A DNA stretch of 64,000 bases, taken from contig JADJTL010000003.1 of the NCBI GenBank assembly GCA_016711215.1, forward strand, positions 248,001 to 312,000, written 5' to 3'. Under the pieces are notes generated by a model, which did not search any database, was not told the origin of the DNA, and was given only the letters and a program-made list of their open reading frames with translations. Shown in pieces: positions 20,097 through 29,115 of the stretch; the first letter of the stretch is position 1; each line of letters starts with the position of its first letter. Made by a program: the position numbers and the translations under genes. Source of the DNA: Pseudomonadota bacterium (GTDB lineage: Bacteria > Myxococcota_A > Polyangia > GCA-2747355).

Positions 20097-22496
20097 CTAG
20101 CGCAAGTCGTTGGCCTGGAGCGGGTCGCCCTGGGCCAGCGCACGCAAGCGGTCGACGATCGTGGGCTGAGCGACGATGGCGCGCTGCTCGTCGTCGCTCA
20201 GCACGCCCACCGTCTGCATCGCATGCAGAAAGCGTCCGAGCTGCTCCTCGAGCGCCTGCCGACTGGCCGTCGAGAGACGCTCGAGATCGGCGCTGTTCAC
20301 CACCGCGAGCGACAATACGGTCTCGGCCCGCACGCGCAGCAGGCGGGCTGCCGCGTTGAGCACGAGGTCGCCCGGCACGGCGAAGCCGAGGGTCACCCCG
20401 CCGTGCTCGACGGCCATCACGCGGCCAACACCCGAGATCAGGATCGCCAGCGGCGCCTCGGGTTCGATGCTGAGCGGCTCGCCGGGACGGAAGATGCGCG
20501 AGCGCCCCTCGGTCAGCGCGAGCTGCGAGATCCACTGCTCATCCGTCGGCGTGGTTAGCGGGCAGAGGTGCAACGCCGTGTCCCAGTAGAGCTGACGGAG
20601 CGTCTCCATCACGACCGTCGTCGCCGCGCGCTCGGTCGCCTGGCGCAGGCTACGCCGCTTGATCACGCCGATCTCGCAGCCCGTGGCGGCCGTCAAGGTC
20701 GCCGTATTCGGCATTCCATAGAGGGTGCCGATCTCGCCCAAGAACGAGCCGGCGCCAAAGGGGCCCAGCTCCTGTGCCAGCGTGCCGCGAAGGCGGCTGG
20801 CGTTGAGCTCACCCTGCCGCAGGAGGTAGAGGATCTCACCGCGGCCACCCTGGGCGTGCAGCGTCTCCCCGGCCTCCAGCGTGATGGTCTCCGCGACCTC
20901 GGCCACGGCCAGCGGCAGCTCGAGCAGCGGCCCGCAGAAGAGCAGGCTGTTCTTATCGACCACCGAGGGCCACGGTAGCGGCTTCCTGACGAAGGTCGCG
21001 AGATCGATCGCCGGGGGGAGATCGACCGTCAGCCGCGCGGTCACGAACTGCTGCAGCTCGCGCCTGCAAGCGAGCTTCAGCTCCTCGCTTTGCGAGCGCC
21101 GCACGAGCTCCTCGAGCATTGAGCGCGCGTCGTGGCGAAAGCCCTCGCGCAGCAGGTCTCGAGCCATCACCAGCTGCAGCATCTCCAAGGAGCGGTTCTC
21201 GTCGGCGAACGCGCGCACCAGCCCGAGCTGTTCCTCGGTCAGCAGGCGCTCGGCGATCCAGACGTACTCCTGCGCCACCTCGAAGGGAATGGCCCCGGAA
21301 CTCACCGCCTGCAGGAACTCGCGCTCCTGTTGCAGGAGCGTCTCATCCAGCTCGGGAATCAGCTCGAGGTCTTCCTCCGCGCGCTCGAGCTGACCGGCCC
21401 CGATCGCGCGCCGAATCCAGAAGAGCTCCCCCTCCTGCTGGGTGTTCTCCGCCGCTGGAGCGCGTCCAGCCCCCAAGGCCCAGGCGGCCACACGCACCAC
21501 ATCCAGCACGCCCTGATGCCAGCGACCACGCAGAGCCTCGACCGCCACCACGCTGCGCCGAGCGGCATTGCGTACGCTCTCATCGGTCGCGCCGCTGGAC
21601 GCGGTGATCGCGCCGAGCTGCTGAAGGGCCCGGTCGAAGAGACCCGCCTGGGCCAGATCCCAGGCCAGCAGCAGGCGCAAACGCGGGTAGCCGGACTTCT
21701 CTTCAACGAGCGACTCGGCCAGGCCGGCCACCTGCGGTGTCATCGCCTGCGAGGTCGTCCAGAGGTACTCGCCGACGACGCTCGCCCCGATGCGGCCGGC
21801 ATGCACTTCGGCGACCAGATCGAGCAGACAGAGCACGTCATCACCCAGCGCGAGGCCGAGGGTCGCGAGCGGCGCGAGAATATCTTCGGCCTCACCGACG
21901 CGATTGGCCATCAGCGCCTGGCGCCCGAGCGGCACGCAGGCCCAGGGCTGGCGAACGGCCAGGGCCGCCTGCCCGAGCGCCCGCAAACCCTCTCGCTGGC
22001 AGCCCGTGGCGAGCATCACCTGGCCCCAAAACAACCAGAGCTGGGCCACCGCTATCGAATCACCAGCGAGCAGCGCTGCAGCCTCGACGACCCGAACCCG
22101 CGCATGGCCGAAGTCGCCTTGGAGCGAGGCAACCGCGGCTCGCAGCGCGAGCGTCACCGCCTGACTCGCCGGATCGACCTGGCGGGCAATCGTCAGCGCG
22201 AGATCCGCGGCGGTGCGCGCGACGTCGAGCTGACCGCTGCGCACGAGCCCCGTCGCCCGCCAGAGCCAAGACAACCAGCGCACGTCGGCGCTGCCGGCCT
22301 GCACGTTGCTGAGCCGCTGGAGCAGCTTCTCGGCGGCGGCCGCCCGCCCGCCGTGGCAGACGTGGTCGACCCCCTCGATGAGCTCGCCAAAGGCGCGCCC
22401 AAGGTCGGCATCGCCCGCGCCAAGCTCCGCGACAAGCGGGCGCGCAGCCTCCAGATCGCCGGCAACGAGGCTCTGTCGCAGCTTGGTGAGGTTCAT
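20097..22496 (-). CDS. Helical-repeat protein with two cyclic-nucleotide-binding domains
   Basis: 799 residues from the ATG at 22496. The first 500 residues are almost all helical and Ala/Leu-rich, with TPR-like pairs. Two C-terminal cNMP-binding folds follow. The first (about 540-650) has ITLEAGETLHAQGGRGEILYLL and FGAGSFLGEIGTLYG, including the GE of the phosphate-binding cassette. The second (about 680-780) has RIFRPGEPLS and a degenerate cassette. There is no DNA-binding or catalytic domain. It ends a five-gene same-strand set starting at 26891, and probably acts as a scaffold or effector answering cAMP/cGMP-like ligands. Confidence 0.8.
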   Translation of the reverse strand: MNLTKLRQSLVAGDLEAARPLVAELGAGDADLGRAFGELIEGVDHVCHGGRAAAAEKLLQRLSNVQAGSADVRWLSWLWRATGLVRSGQLDVARTAADLALTIARQVDPASQAVTLALRAAVASLQGDFGHARVRVVEAAALLAGDSIAVAQLWLFWGQVMLATGCQREGLRALGQAALAVRQPWACVPLGRQALMANRVGEAEDILAPLATLGLALGDDVLCLLDLVAEVHAGRIGASVVGEYLWTTSQAMTPQVAGLAESLVEEKSGYPRLRLLLAWDLAQAGLFDRALQQLGAITASSGATDESVRNAARRSVVAVEALRGRWHQGVLDVVRVAAWALGAGRAPAAENTQQEGELFWIRRAIGAGQLERAEEDLELIPELDETLLQQEREFLQAVSSGAIPFEVAQEYVWIAERLLTEEQLGLVRAFADENRSLEMLQLVMARDLLREGFRHDARSMLEELVRRSQSEELKLACRRELQQFVTARLTVDLPPAIDLATFVRKPLPWPSVVDKNSLLFCGPLLELPLAVAEVAETITLEAGETLHAQGGRGEILYLLRQGELNASRLRGTLAQELGPFGAGSFLGEIGTLYGMPNTATLTAATGCEIGVIKRRSLRQATERAATTVVMETLRQLYWDTALHLCPLTTPTDEQWISQLALTEGRSRIFRPGEPLSIEPEAPLAILISGVGRVMAVEHGGVTLGFAVPGDLVLNAAARLLRVRAETVLSLAVVNSADLERLSTASRQALEEQLGRFLHAMQTVGVLSDDEQRAIVAQPTIVDRLRALAQGDPLQANDLR

Positions 22497-22592
22497 GGCG
22501 GATCGCCTGGAAACATGGTGGAGCGCTCTAGCGCGTGGTGCCCAATCCACAAGCCGGCGCGGCTCGCGCACGCGCCCGTGCCGGGTCCTGGG

Positions 22593-23864
22593 TCACCGCG
22601 CCTTCGTCGCCGCGAAGTCGTGATCGTGGAGGCGCAGCTCAACCACCTCATGGGACGGCACCTCGACGACCTTCTCGAACTCCCGGCCGGTCCCGGGGAA
22701 GCGAAAGAGGAAGCGATGCGGGCCCTTCGGCAACACGAGGTCGCAGGGCGCCCACTGGCCAGGCGTAACGCCGTCAACGACGACCTCAATCGGCAGCTCG
22801 GAACGCACGACCACCCGACCCGGCTGCGGCGAGAGCATCACCACCAGTCGATAGACCACAAAGAGCGCGGAGAGGGTCGCGACGAGCGCGAAGATGATGC
22901 CGCGCACCGGAAGACGGGCCCCCGCCGGCCACGACCAAAGGCCGGTCCGCTGGGAGGAGAGGGCCGGGGGCGTCGTCGTCGACGCGGCCGTCGGAACCGC
23001 GTCGGCCGCCGTGGCCGCTGGCGTCAGCTCCGCCATGGCCACGCTGCGCGCGGTTGTATCCGCGACCGCCGCCGAGCGCGCCGCCTGGCGCAGATTGGCG
23101 CGCCAAACATCCTCCGTCTGCCGACCGCGTGGAAACACGCGCTTGACCAACTCGGCGACGCATTCGCGCGTCGTGCTCTGGCCCTTCGTCCGCTCCTCGA
23201 TCGCCTCGCGCAAACGCGACACGCTGCGCTCGGCCAAGGCACCCTCGATCAGCCCGGCCGCGAGCGAGCCTGCGGGCGGCCCGGCCGCCTCTTGCTCAGC
23301 GGTGGACAGCGTCCCCGTGAGCATCTCGTGCAGGCAAAGCCCCAGCGCGCGAATATCCGCCACCGGGTCGACGCCCGAGCCCGGCGCCAGCGGTCCTACC
23401 AGGTGGACCGCGCCATCGTCGCTGAGTACGACACTCCGCGTGCGAATCTGGCAGCGGACCGGATCCTTCGCCTTGACACGCTGATGGATGTGCTCGAGCG
23501 CCAAGCACAGCTCGCGCGTCACCCAGAGCGCGGTGGCCTCGTCGACTGCCTGCTGCTGCAGCACGAGCCGCCGCACGATCCCGCGCAGGTCCTTGCCCAA
23601 GGCAAGCTCGCGCACGGAGAAGACCGCCTCGCCATCGCGACCCGTTTCCATTTGCCGGCAGAGCACGGGATGTTCGAAGCGTCGCTCGACCTCGACCGTG
23701 GCGAGGAAGGGCCGCACCTCCGCTGGTGGCGCGACCCGCTTGAGCAGGAGCAGCGCCGGATCGCCCGGTCGAACGCAAACGTAGCTCTCGCTGCCCTCGC
23801 CAACGTGCAGCCGTTCGCCAAGGTGAAAGCCGCCGAGCGTCGAGCCTCTGCTGTCCTGCGCCAC
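22593..23864 (-). CDS. Membrane Ser/Thr pseudokinase with C-terminal PEGA domain
   Basis: 423 residues. Residues 10-270 have the Hanks kinase fold: a glycine-loop region LGERLHVGEGSESYV, a candidate Lys42 in LLLLKRV, and the helix ATALWVTRELCLALEHIH. The catalytic loop HRDxxxxN is replaced by CQIRTRSVVL (about 138-147) and DFG by VGP (about 156-158), so phosphotransfer is not expected. A membrane helix (about 320-345) is followed by a PEGA domain (SELPIEVVVDGVTPGQW, LPKGPHRFLF) that should lie in the periplasm. The GTG start directly follows the stop of the TPR gene, implying coupling. It probably relays an envelope signal by binding. Confidence 0.85.
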   Translation of the reverse strand: MAQDSRGSTLGGFHLGERLHVGEGSESYVCVRPGDPALLLLKRVAPPAEVRPFLATVEVERRFEHPVLCRQMETGRDGEAVFSVRELALGKDLRGIVRRLVLQQQAVDEATALWVTRELCLALEHIHQRVKAKDPVRCQIRTRSVVLSDDGAVHLVGPLAPGSGVDPVADIRALGLCLHEMLTGTLSTAEQEAAGPPAGSLAAGLIEGALAERSVSRLREAIEERTKGQSTTRECVAELVKRVFPRGRQTEDVWRANLRQAARSAAVADTTARSVAMAELTPAATAADAVPTAASTTTPPALSSQRTGLWSWPAGARLPVRGIIFALVATLSALFVVYRLVVMLSPQPGRVVVRSELPIEVVVDGVTPGQWAPCDLVLPKGPHRFLFRFPGTGREFEKVVEVPSHEVVELRLHDHDFAATKAR

Positions 23865-24764
23865 CTAGAAGCCCCCCCGAAGCACGAGCTCCGCACCCGT
23901 CACCGGCGCACCGCCGGCCGCTGCGCCCAAGGGCGTAACGCCCAGCGTCAGTGGCCCCGCGACGCCCCCCTGTGGCCCCCTGGTCCCGCGCTCCGCGGGC
24001 CAGATCAGCAACGCCGTCGCGGCGGCCGCGAGCACCCCACCGGCGGCCAGCAACCCGACGCCGATCTGCTTCTTGAGGCGCCCATCGTCGCTGCGCCTGA
24101 GCGCCTCGGCGCGCGTCATCTCGAGCACCTTCGCCGGATCGCCGTAGCCGAGCAGATCCTCGATTCCAGCGTGGTCGCGAGCGCCCAGCACAAAGGCCAC
24201 TCCCCCCGCGGCGACGGCGGCCAAGGCCACGGGCAGCACGACCCAGCCGGCGGTGCTCCGCCACGCCCCGGGCTCCGCGGGCTGCAGCGCCGGCGCGGCC
24301 GGTGGCGGCGCCGCCTCGATCGGGCGCGTGGCCTGGGCACCAGTGACCCGCGCCTGGACGAGCGTTTCATAGCGCTGGGCCGAGCGCAGCTTGGCCTCAC
24401 CCGAGGAGTCCGGATGGTCCATGCAGCGCCGGTAGCTGGCAAGCGCTCGGTCGAGCTCGCCGAGCGCCTCGAAGCTGCGCCCGATGTTGTAGAGGAGGTT
24501 CGGCACCGGAAGCACGCCATAGGCTGTTTCGAAGCGCGCGAGGGCCTCGCGATAGGCGCCGGCGCGAAAGAGCGCCACACCCTCGGCGTAGAGGGCTTCG
24601 ACGCGGCGCGCCGGATCCGTGGCCTGGGACGGCTCTTGGCCCGCGCCACTCGCCGCGCCCTCGGCGCGCGCGAGCGCCGGCGCGCCGAGGACCAAGACGA
24701 GCAGAAGGGTCAACCAAGGCATGCGCGGGTCCATGGGCGCTCCGTTTCCTAGGCGTCTCATCAT
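23865..24764 (-). CDS. Secreted/membrane TPR protein
   Basis: 299 residues. A signal peptide (LTLLLVLVLGAPALARA) precedes two or three TPR units (YAEGVALFRAGAYREALARFE, then NLLYNIGRSFEALGELDRAL). A Pro/Ala-rich linker follows, and two membrane helices (about 170-190 and 235-255) flank a short loop. This layout is common for accessory proteins of myxobacterial kinase loci. The start ATG overlaps the stop of the upstream gene as ATGA, and the pseudokinase GTG directly follows its own stop, so the genes are very probably co-translated. Confidence 0.78.
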   Translation of the reverse strand: MMRRLGNGAPMDPRMPWLTLLLVLVLGAPALARAEGAASGAGQEPSQATDPARRVEALYAEGVALFRAGAYREALARFETAYGVLPVPNLLYNIGRSFEALGELDRALASYRRCMDHPDSSGEAKLRSAQRYETLVQARVTGAQATRPIEAAPPPAAPALQPAEPGAWRSTAGWVVLPVALAAVAAGGVAFVLGARDHAGIEDLLGYGDPAKVLEMTRAEALRRSDDGRLKKQIGVGLLAAGGVLAAAATALLIWPAERGTRGPQGGVAGPLTLGVTPLGAAAGGAPVTGAELVLRGGF

Positions 24765-25336
24765 TCCGGCTCGCCGACGACACCGATGGCCGGTCGACGA
24801 TCATCGGGGATCAGATCGATTCGCGGCGCGTCGGGCCTCGCGGCGGCGCGCGTCGGCGCGGGCGGAGCATCGAGTTCGTCTCCAGCGGGCGTCGCCGCTG
24901 AGCCTTCAGCGCGTGCGGCCGGCGCGAGCGTACCAGCGCCCGCGATCGCCGTGACCTTGGCCGCCGCCGCTCCGCTCAACGAACCCTTGAACGGGCGCGG
25001 GTCACGTGAGCGAGCGCTCGCGGACAGGCGCGGCTGCTGCGACCGCCGCGCCTCCGCAACCTGGTCCGTCGCGGCGGGGCTCGCGGCCGCGGCCGCAGCC
25101 GCAGCCGCCCCTACCGGCGCCACTCCTGCGCGCCCAGTCGGCGTGACTGCTGCCCCCGCGGGATCCTCCGCGTGGCCCGCGCGACCATCCGCCGCCCGCT
25201 CGCCGGCGACAACCTCCAGCACGCGGCGGCCAGGACCGCCACGCGGCCCATGCGGAACGAGGGCCATGACCAGCGCCAGCGTGATCGCCAGCGCCCCCAC
25301 CACCCACATCCAAATTCTGTACTTGCGCTCGGCCAA
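24761..25336 (-). CDS. Single-pass membrane protein with Ala/Pro-rich low-complexity tail
   Basis: 191 residues. A short basic N-terminus and one membrane helix (WMWVVGALAITLALVMALV) precede about 160 residues of Ala/Gly/Pro/Arg-rich sequence with no recognisable fold, ending IDLIPDDRRPAIGVVGEPE. It is probably a tether or linker in the envelope. The TTG start at 25336 follows AGGCGGG and lies seven bases past the previous stop; an in-frame ATG at 25309 is an alternative. Its stop overlaps the TPR gene start (ATGA), which supports the reading frame despite low complexity. Confidence 0.6.
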   Translation of the reverse strand: MAERKYRIWMWVVGALAITLALVMALVPHGPRGGPGRRVLEVVAGERAADGRAGHAEDPAGAAVTPTGRAGVAPVGAAAAAAAAASPAATDQVAEARRSQQPRLSASARSRDPRPFKGSLSGAAAAKVTAIAGAGTLAPAARAEGSAATPAGDELDAPPAPTRAAARPDAPRIDLIPDDRRPAIGVVGEPE

Positions 25337-25343
25337 GACCCGC

Positions 25344-26891
25344 CTACTCCCGCGTCAGAAGCCCCAGCGGCTTGAGGCTATGGTCGGCCTGGAGCTCGAC
25401 CGCGTAGAGTCGCTTCGTCGCCTGATGGCTCACCGGCGAGTACGCGAGCGGCGCGCCTATGCCGACGTCCACGCTCAGGGTCTCAAGCGTGTCGATGAAG
25501 GACTCGGTCGTCAGATCGGGCCCGTGCTGGCGCAGCGCGGAAAGGAGCAGCTTGGCCGAGAGATAGCCCTCGAGGGCAATCGGACTGGTCACGGTCGCCA
25601 GCTTCAGCTCCTCGGAGGCGTCTGTTTCGTGGCGCGTGAAGTAGGCGGCCTGGTCCTCGCGGAACTCGAGCACCGCGCTGGCGCTCGACGACCCCGGAGT
25701 CGGGTCGGGCACGGTGGTGGCGATCACCGTCTTGGCGGCGGCCGAGTTCGTCGGATCGCAGTAGATACCGAAGAGGCTCTTGAGCGCGATACCCACCGGC
25801 GACAGCGCCAAATAGCGCCGGGTCTTGACCTTCTTCAGCTGCGCGATCTCCTGGGTCGATGGGGCCGGAGCGAACCAGCTCGACGGCGCGCTGCCGGTCG
25901 CCTGCACGGCCTTGATCTCAGCCTCGAGGCCGCAGATAAAGCTCGCGGCGGCGTTGGGCAGCGCCGCGATCACGACCGCCGTGGCGACATCGCCATCGAC
26001 GGCCGGCACCCGACCCGCCGCGCTGGCAGGTTGCGCCATCCAGCGCAGAATTTCACCGATCGCGCGACTCGTATTGACCGCCGCTGCCCCTGCGTTATAC
26101 GAGGCCGCAAGCACCGCCTCCTCGGCGATCTGGTGGGCCGCCAGGCCGCGCACCACGCCCCGACGCCCGCTCGCACCGAATTCGTCGAGATCCTGCGGTC
26201 CATTCGTCCCTGCGAACTCACTGACGCCCTGGCCAAAGGCCGCCACGTTCTGCGGCGGAATCCGGAGCGTGCTCAGCGCGTAGGCCGTGAGCTGCTCCGC
26301 CTCCTCCGAGTAGCGCGCCCGGACATTGAAGACGTAGCGCGCCGGCGGATCCTCCTCCAACTCGTCGGCCCCGCTGCCCGGCGCGAAGAGCAGCACCCGC
26401 TTCTCCGTGGCCAGCCTCGCGGCCGCCAGCGCATTGGGACTGCCCAACACGCCAACCAGCGCGAAGGCCTTGCGCGGGGTGCCGCCGATCAGCTCCTCTG
26501 CCTTCTCCAGGGTGAGGGCTGCCTTGTACTCGTCCTCCTCGACCTCGACCACCACCTCGCGCCCGAAGACACCACCGGTGCTGTTGGCCTTGTCGAAATA
26601 GGCGCGAAAACCCAGCAGGGCCTGCCGACCCACCGGCGCGAGGGCGGAGAGTCCCTCGGTGATCGCCGCCGTCATGCCCAGCACCAATCGGCCGTCGGAG
26701 ACCCCGTTGACGTCTTTATAGGCGGCGACGCACTCGCGCGGATTGCCCTGACAGACGAAGCCCCCGCCGCAGTCCGCGCTGGCCTGGCAGCTGAAGCGAA
26801 GGCCCTCGAGACTCGGTCCGTTGCAGCCACCGCCCACGGCGATTGCCAGGACGCAGGCGCTAGACGCTCGCAGAATCTGCCCCAAACCCAT
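25344..26891 (-). CDS. Periplasmic substrate-binding-like lipoprotein (Leu/Ile/Val-binding family)
   Basis: About 515 residues. The N-terminus has a lipoprotein signal ending AIAVGGGC. A short cysteine-rich module (FSCQASADCGGGFVC) comes before a type I periplasmic-binding fold of the LivJ/amide-binding class (LVLGMTAAITEGLS, GRQALLGFRAYFDKAN, GREVVVEVEEDEYKA, FALVGVLGSPNALAA). No ABC permease or ATPase is nearby, so it more likely senses a ligand for the signalling genes downstream than feeds a transporter. The ATG at 26891 is preferred to one at 26927 because the latter falls inside the predicted -10 box. Confidence 0.8.
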   Translation of the reverse strand: MGLGQILRASSACVLAIAVGGGCNGPSLEGLRFSCQASADCGGGFVCQGNPRECVAAYKDVNGVSDGRLVLGMTAAITEGLSALAPVGRQALLGFRAYFDKANSTGGVFGREVVVEVEEDEYKAALTLEKAEELIGGTPRKAFALVGVLGSPNALAAARLATEKRVLLFAPGSGADELEEDPPARYVFNVRARYSEEAEQLTAYALSTLRIPPQNVAAFGQGVSEFAGTNGPQDLDEFGASGRRGVVRGLAAHQIAEEAVLAASYNAGAAAVNTSRAIGEILRWMAQPASAAGRVPAVDGDVATAVVIAALPNAAASFICGLEAEIKAVQATGSAPSSWFAPAPSTQEIAQLKKVKTRRYLALSPVGIALKSLFGIYCDPTNSAAAKTVIATTVPDPTPGSSSASAVLEFREDQAAYFTRHETDASEELKLATVTSPIALEGYLSAKLLLSALRQHGPDLTTESFIDTLETLSVDVGIGAPLAYSPVSHQATKRLYAVELQADHSLKPLGLLTRE

Positions 26892-26925
26892 CGATGACCC
26901 CGTTAACAGCGGCCGAAGGAGCCGC

Positions 26926-26954
26926 ATTGAAGCGTGACACGCAGCTGATTGCAA
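26926..26954 (-). promoter_or_regulatory. Putative promoter of the five-gene signalling set
   Basis: On the minus strand TTGCAA (complement of 26949-26954) and TTCAAT (complement of 26926-26931) are 17 bases apart, placing transcription start just upstream of the ATG at 26891. Confidence 0.4.
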
Positions 26955-27104
26955 CCGAGCGTACTACGAACCATCCGCGGGAGCCAAGTGCGCCCAGCCC
27001 GCCTGTAGCAGCCCAAGGGGGGGCGGTCGAGCTTGGAGCGATCCACCTTGCCCGCTACGCTGGCCGCATGCTGGTCGGCGCTCCGGCGAAAGGGAGGTGC
27101 GGGC

Positions 27105-28142
27105 GTGAGGCAGGGCTCCTTTGGTCCCCATTTTCGGCTGCTTTGCGTGATGGTGATCGTCACGGGGATCGATCAGCCGCGCAGCCGCGCGCGCGCGGCT
27201 GGCGCGGGCTTGGGACCCTTCGCAGCGGCATGGTGGCGGCTCGGTGAAGCGGCGGGGCCGCGCCCGGAGGCGCGCGCCCGCTGCGCGGCTGCCGCGGCGC
27301 CCAGCGCCTTGGCGCGCTTGCTGGCAGAGCTCGGTGATGCGGGCCTGGCTGCACCGGACGACCGCGCCCGGCTCCGCAGCTGGCATCGGGTGATCTTCGG
27401 CAAGTGGCGCTTCAGCGCGCTGCCAGCGGGCGGCCCGCCGACCCTGGCGGCAACGCAGCTGCCTGCGCTGTTGGCCCGCCGGCAGGGAAGCTGCCTGGGC
27501 CTCGGCGCCCTCTACCTGGCCCTGGGGGAGGCGCTCGGGCTGCCGCTGCGGGGTGTGCTCGTCCCGGGTCACTTCTTCGTGCGCCTGCAGGCGCACGATG
27601 GGGGCCCCGCGCGCAACGTCGAGCTGCTTGCCGCGGGGCGCGCGTATAGCGATGACTGGTATCGGCGCAGGTACCGCGTTCCCGCCGACCATCCGCTCTA
27701 CCTGCGCTCGCTCTCCTCCGCCGAGAGCCTCGCCGTCTTGCGCTACGAGCTCGCGAACGCGCTGCGCGGCGCCGGCGCCTTGCAGGCCGCCCGCGCCCAC
27801 TACGCCTTGGTCGTCGACCAGCTCCCGGCTTTCGCCGAGGCGCAGAGCAACCTGGGCCTCAGCGAGCAGCTCCTTGGCGATCGCGCGGCGGCGGCGCGAT
27901 CGTACCGTCGCGCGCTCCGCGCCGGCGCGCCGGCAGCCGGGATCAGGCGCAATCTTCGGCGGCTGGCGCGCGAGCGCCCCTCGCGCTGGCGCGCGCCGGG
28001 CCCGCCAGCGGCTCCTGCTGGGTCAAGCAATGGAGCGTACCCAGTCCCCATACCAGATCAACCGCGTGAATGCCGACCACCGGACGATCGCGAAACAGCT
28101 CGGCCAGCACGCCCAGCGCCTGCCGATCACGCGGATCGTTGA
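27105..28142 (+). CDS. SirB1-like transglutaminase-fold / TPR protein
   Basis: About 345 residues from a GTG at 27105, which has a strong ribosome site (GGGAGG, seven-base spacing). The middle is a transglutaminase-like core of the SirB1 type with a Cys-His-acid set: RRQGSCLGLGALYLALGEAL, LVPGHFFVRL and RNVELL. Two TPR-like helices follow (LRYELANALRGAGALQAARAHYALV, in part, then EAQSNLGLSEQLLGDRAAAARSY). Such proteins are widespread and poorly understood. The last 66 codons overlap the aguA gene on the other strand; they are Arg/Pro-rich and add no fold, so only the part to about 27985 is clearly constrained. Confidence 0.75.
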   Translation: MRQGSFGPHFRLLCVMVIVTGIDQPRSRARAAGAGLGPFAAAWWRLGEAAGPRPEARARCAAAAAPSALARLLAELGDAGLAAPDDRARLRSWHRVIFGKWRFSALPAGGPPTLAATQLPALLARRQGSCLGLGALYLALGEALGLPLRGVLVPGHFFVRLQAHDGGPARNVELLAAGRAYSDDWYRRRYRVPADHPLYLRSLSSAESLAVLRYELANALRGAGALQAARAHYALVVDQLPAFAEAQSNLGLSEQLLGDRAAAARSYRRALRAGAPAAGIRRNLRRLARERPSRWRAPGPPAAPAGSSNGAYPVPIPDQPRECRPPDDRETARPARPAPADHADR

Positions 28143-29115
28143 AGGTCGGCACCAGCACCGCCGCATTGCCGACATAGAAGTTGGCGTAGCTGGCAGGCAG
28201 GCGCCGCCCGCCGAACCAGAGCGGAGCCGGCATCGGCAGCGCCACCACCTGCGGACGCGATCCGTCCTCGAGGCGCAGCGCCTGCAGGCGCTCGCGGTTC
28301 TCCGCCAGCGCCCCGTAGTTGGCGTCGCGCGGGTCGTCCTCGCTGCAGAGCACGACAGTGCGCCGGTCGACGAAGCGGCAGAGATCGTCGACGTGGCCGT
28401 GGGTATCGTCGCCGGCGATCCCGCGACCGAGCCAGAGCACCTGGCTGATCCCGAGGTAGTCGGCCAAGAGCCGCTCGTAGCCACGCCGGTCGAGGCCCGA
28501 ATTGCGCACCTGAACCTCAGGATCGAGCAGGCATTCCTCCGTCACCAGGGCGCTACCGTAGCCGTTGACGTCGATCGCCCCGCCCTCGAGCACGAAGTCG
28601 CGCGCGCCGCGGCGGGCCCGCAGCACCGGCAGGCCCAGGTGACGCGCCGCGCGCTCCGCCAGGCGCGCATCCAGCTGCCAATCCGAGTAACGCGCCCACG
28701 CGTTGAAGCCGAAGCTGCAGACCTTCAGCGCGCTGTCCTGCGCGCGCCGGTCGTCGACGAAAACGGGCCCGCTATCACGGAGCCAGCCGCGATTGGTCGG
28801 CCAGGGCAACCAGTCGATCTGAGCGAGATCGACGCCGACGCGCGCGAGCACCGAGCGAGCCCGCCGCTCGACCGCCGTGGAGGCGACGACGAGGCGGAGT
28901 CGTTCGCCTGGCGCCAGGCGGCGCACGATCTCACCGAAGACCCAGTGGATCGCACCCAGCTTGCCGGGCCAGTCGCTCGCGTTATGGGGCCAGGCCAGCC
29001 ACGTCGCGGCATGCCGCTCCCATTCGGCGGGCATCCGGTAGCGCAACCCAGCCGGCGGCGCTGCCTCCCCCGTGCCCACCGCGATCCTCCGCGTCGGCGG
29101 CGTCGCCCGGCTCAT
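27943..29115 (-). CDS. aguA: Agmatine deiminase
   Basis: 390 residues. It converts agmatine to N-carbamoylputrescine and ammonia. Guanidine-modifying enzyme motifs are visible: RMPAEWERHAATWLAWPHN near the start, NRGWLRDSGPVFV, DFVLEGGAIDVNG, GDDTHGHVDDLCRF and the active-site Cys in GLGTLHCLTQQEP. The usual end GGGNIHCITQQ-P is followed here by about 25 extra Ala/Arg residues that overlap the convergent transglutaminase-like gene. The start ATG overlaps the aguB stop as ATGA, so the two are translationally coupled. Confidence 0.95.
   Translation of the reverse strand: MSRATPPTRRIAVGTGEAAPPAGLRYRMPAEWERHAATWLAWPHNASDWPGKLGAIHWVFGEIVRRLAPGERLRLVVASTAVERRARSVLARVGVDLAQIDWLPWPTNRGWLRDSGPVFVDDRRAQDSALKVCSFGFNAWARYSDWQLDARLAERAARHLGLPVLRARRGARDFVLEGGAIDVNGYGSALVTEECLLDPEVQVRNSGLDRRGYERLLADYLGISQVLWLGRGIAGDDTHGHVDDLCRFVDRRTVVLCSEDDPRDANYGALAENRERLQALRLEDGSRPQVVALPMPAPLWFGGRRLPASYANFYVGNAAVLVPTFNDPRDRQALGVLAELFRDRPVVGIHAVDLVWGLGTLHCLTQQEPLAGPARASARGARAPAAEDCA

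Noticed and set aside
21132..24752. 1206-codon plus-strand open frame
   Set aside because: It runs antisense to three genes with recognisable domains (cNMP, pseudokinase, TPR) and is Arg/Gly/Pro-rich without motifs.
25344..26891. ABC amino-acid importer
   Set aside because: Only the binding-protein-like lipoprotein is present; no permease or ATPase gene is adjacent.
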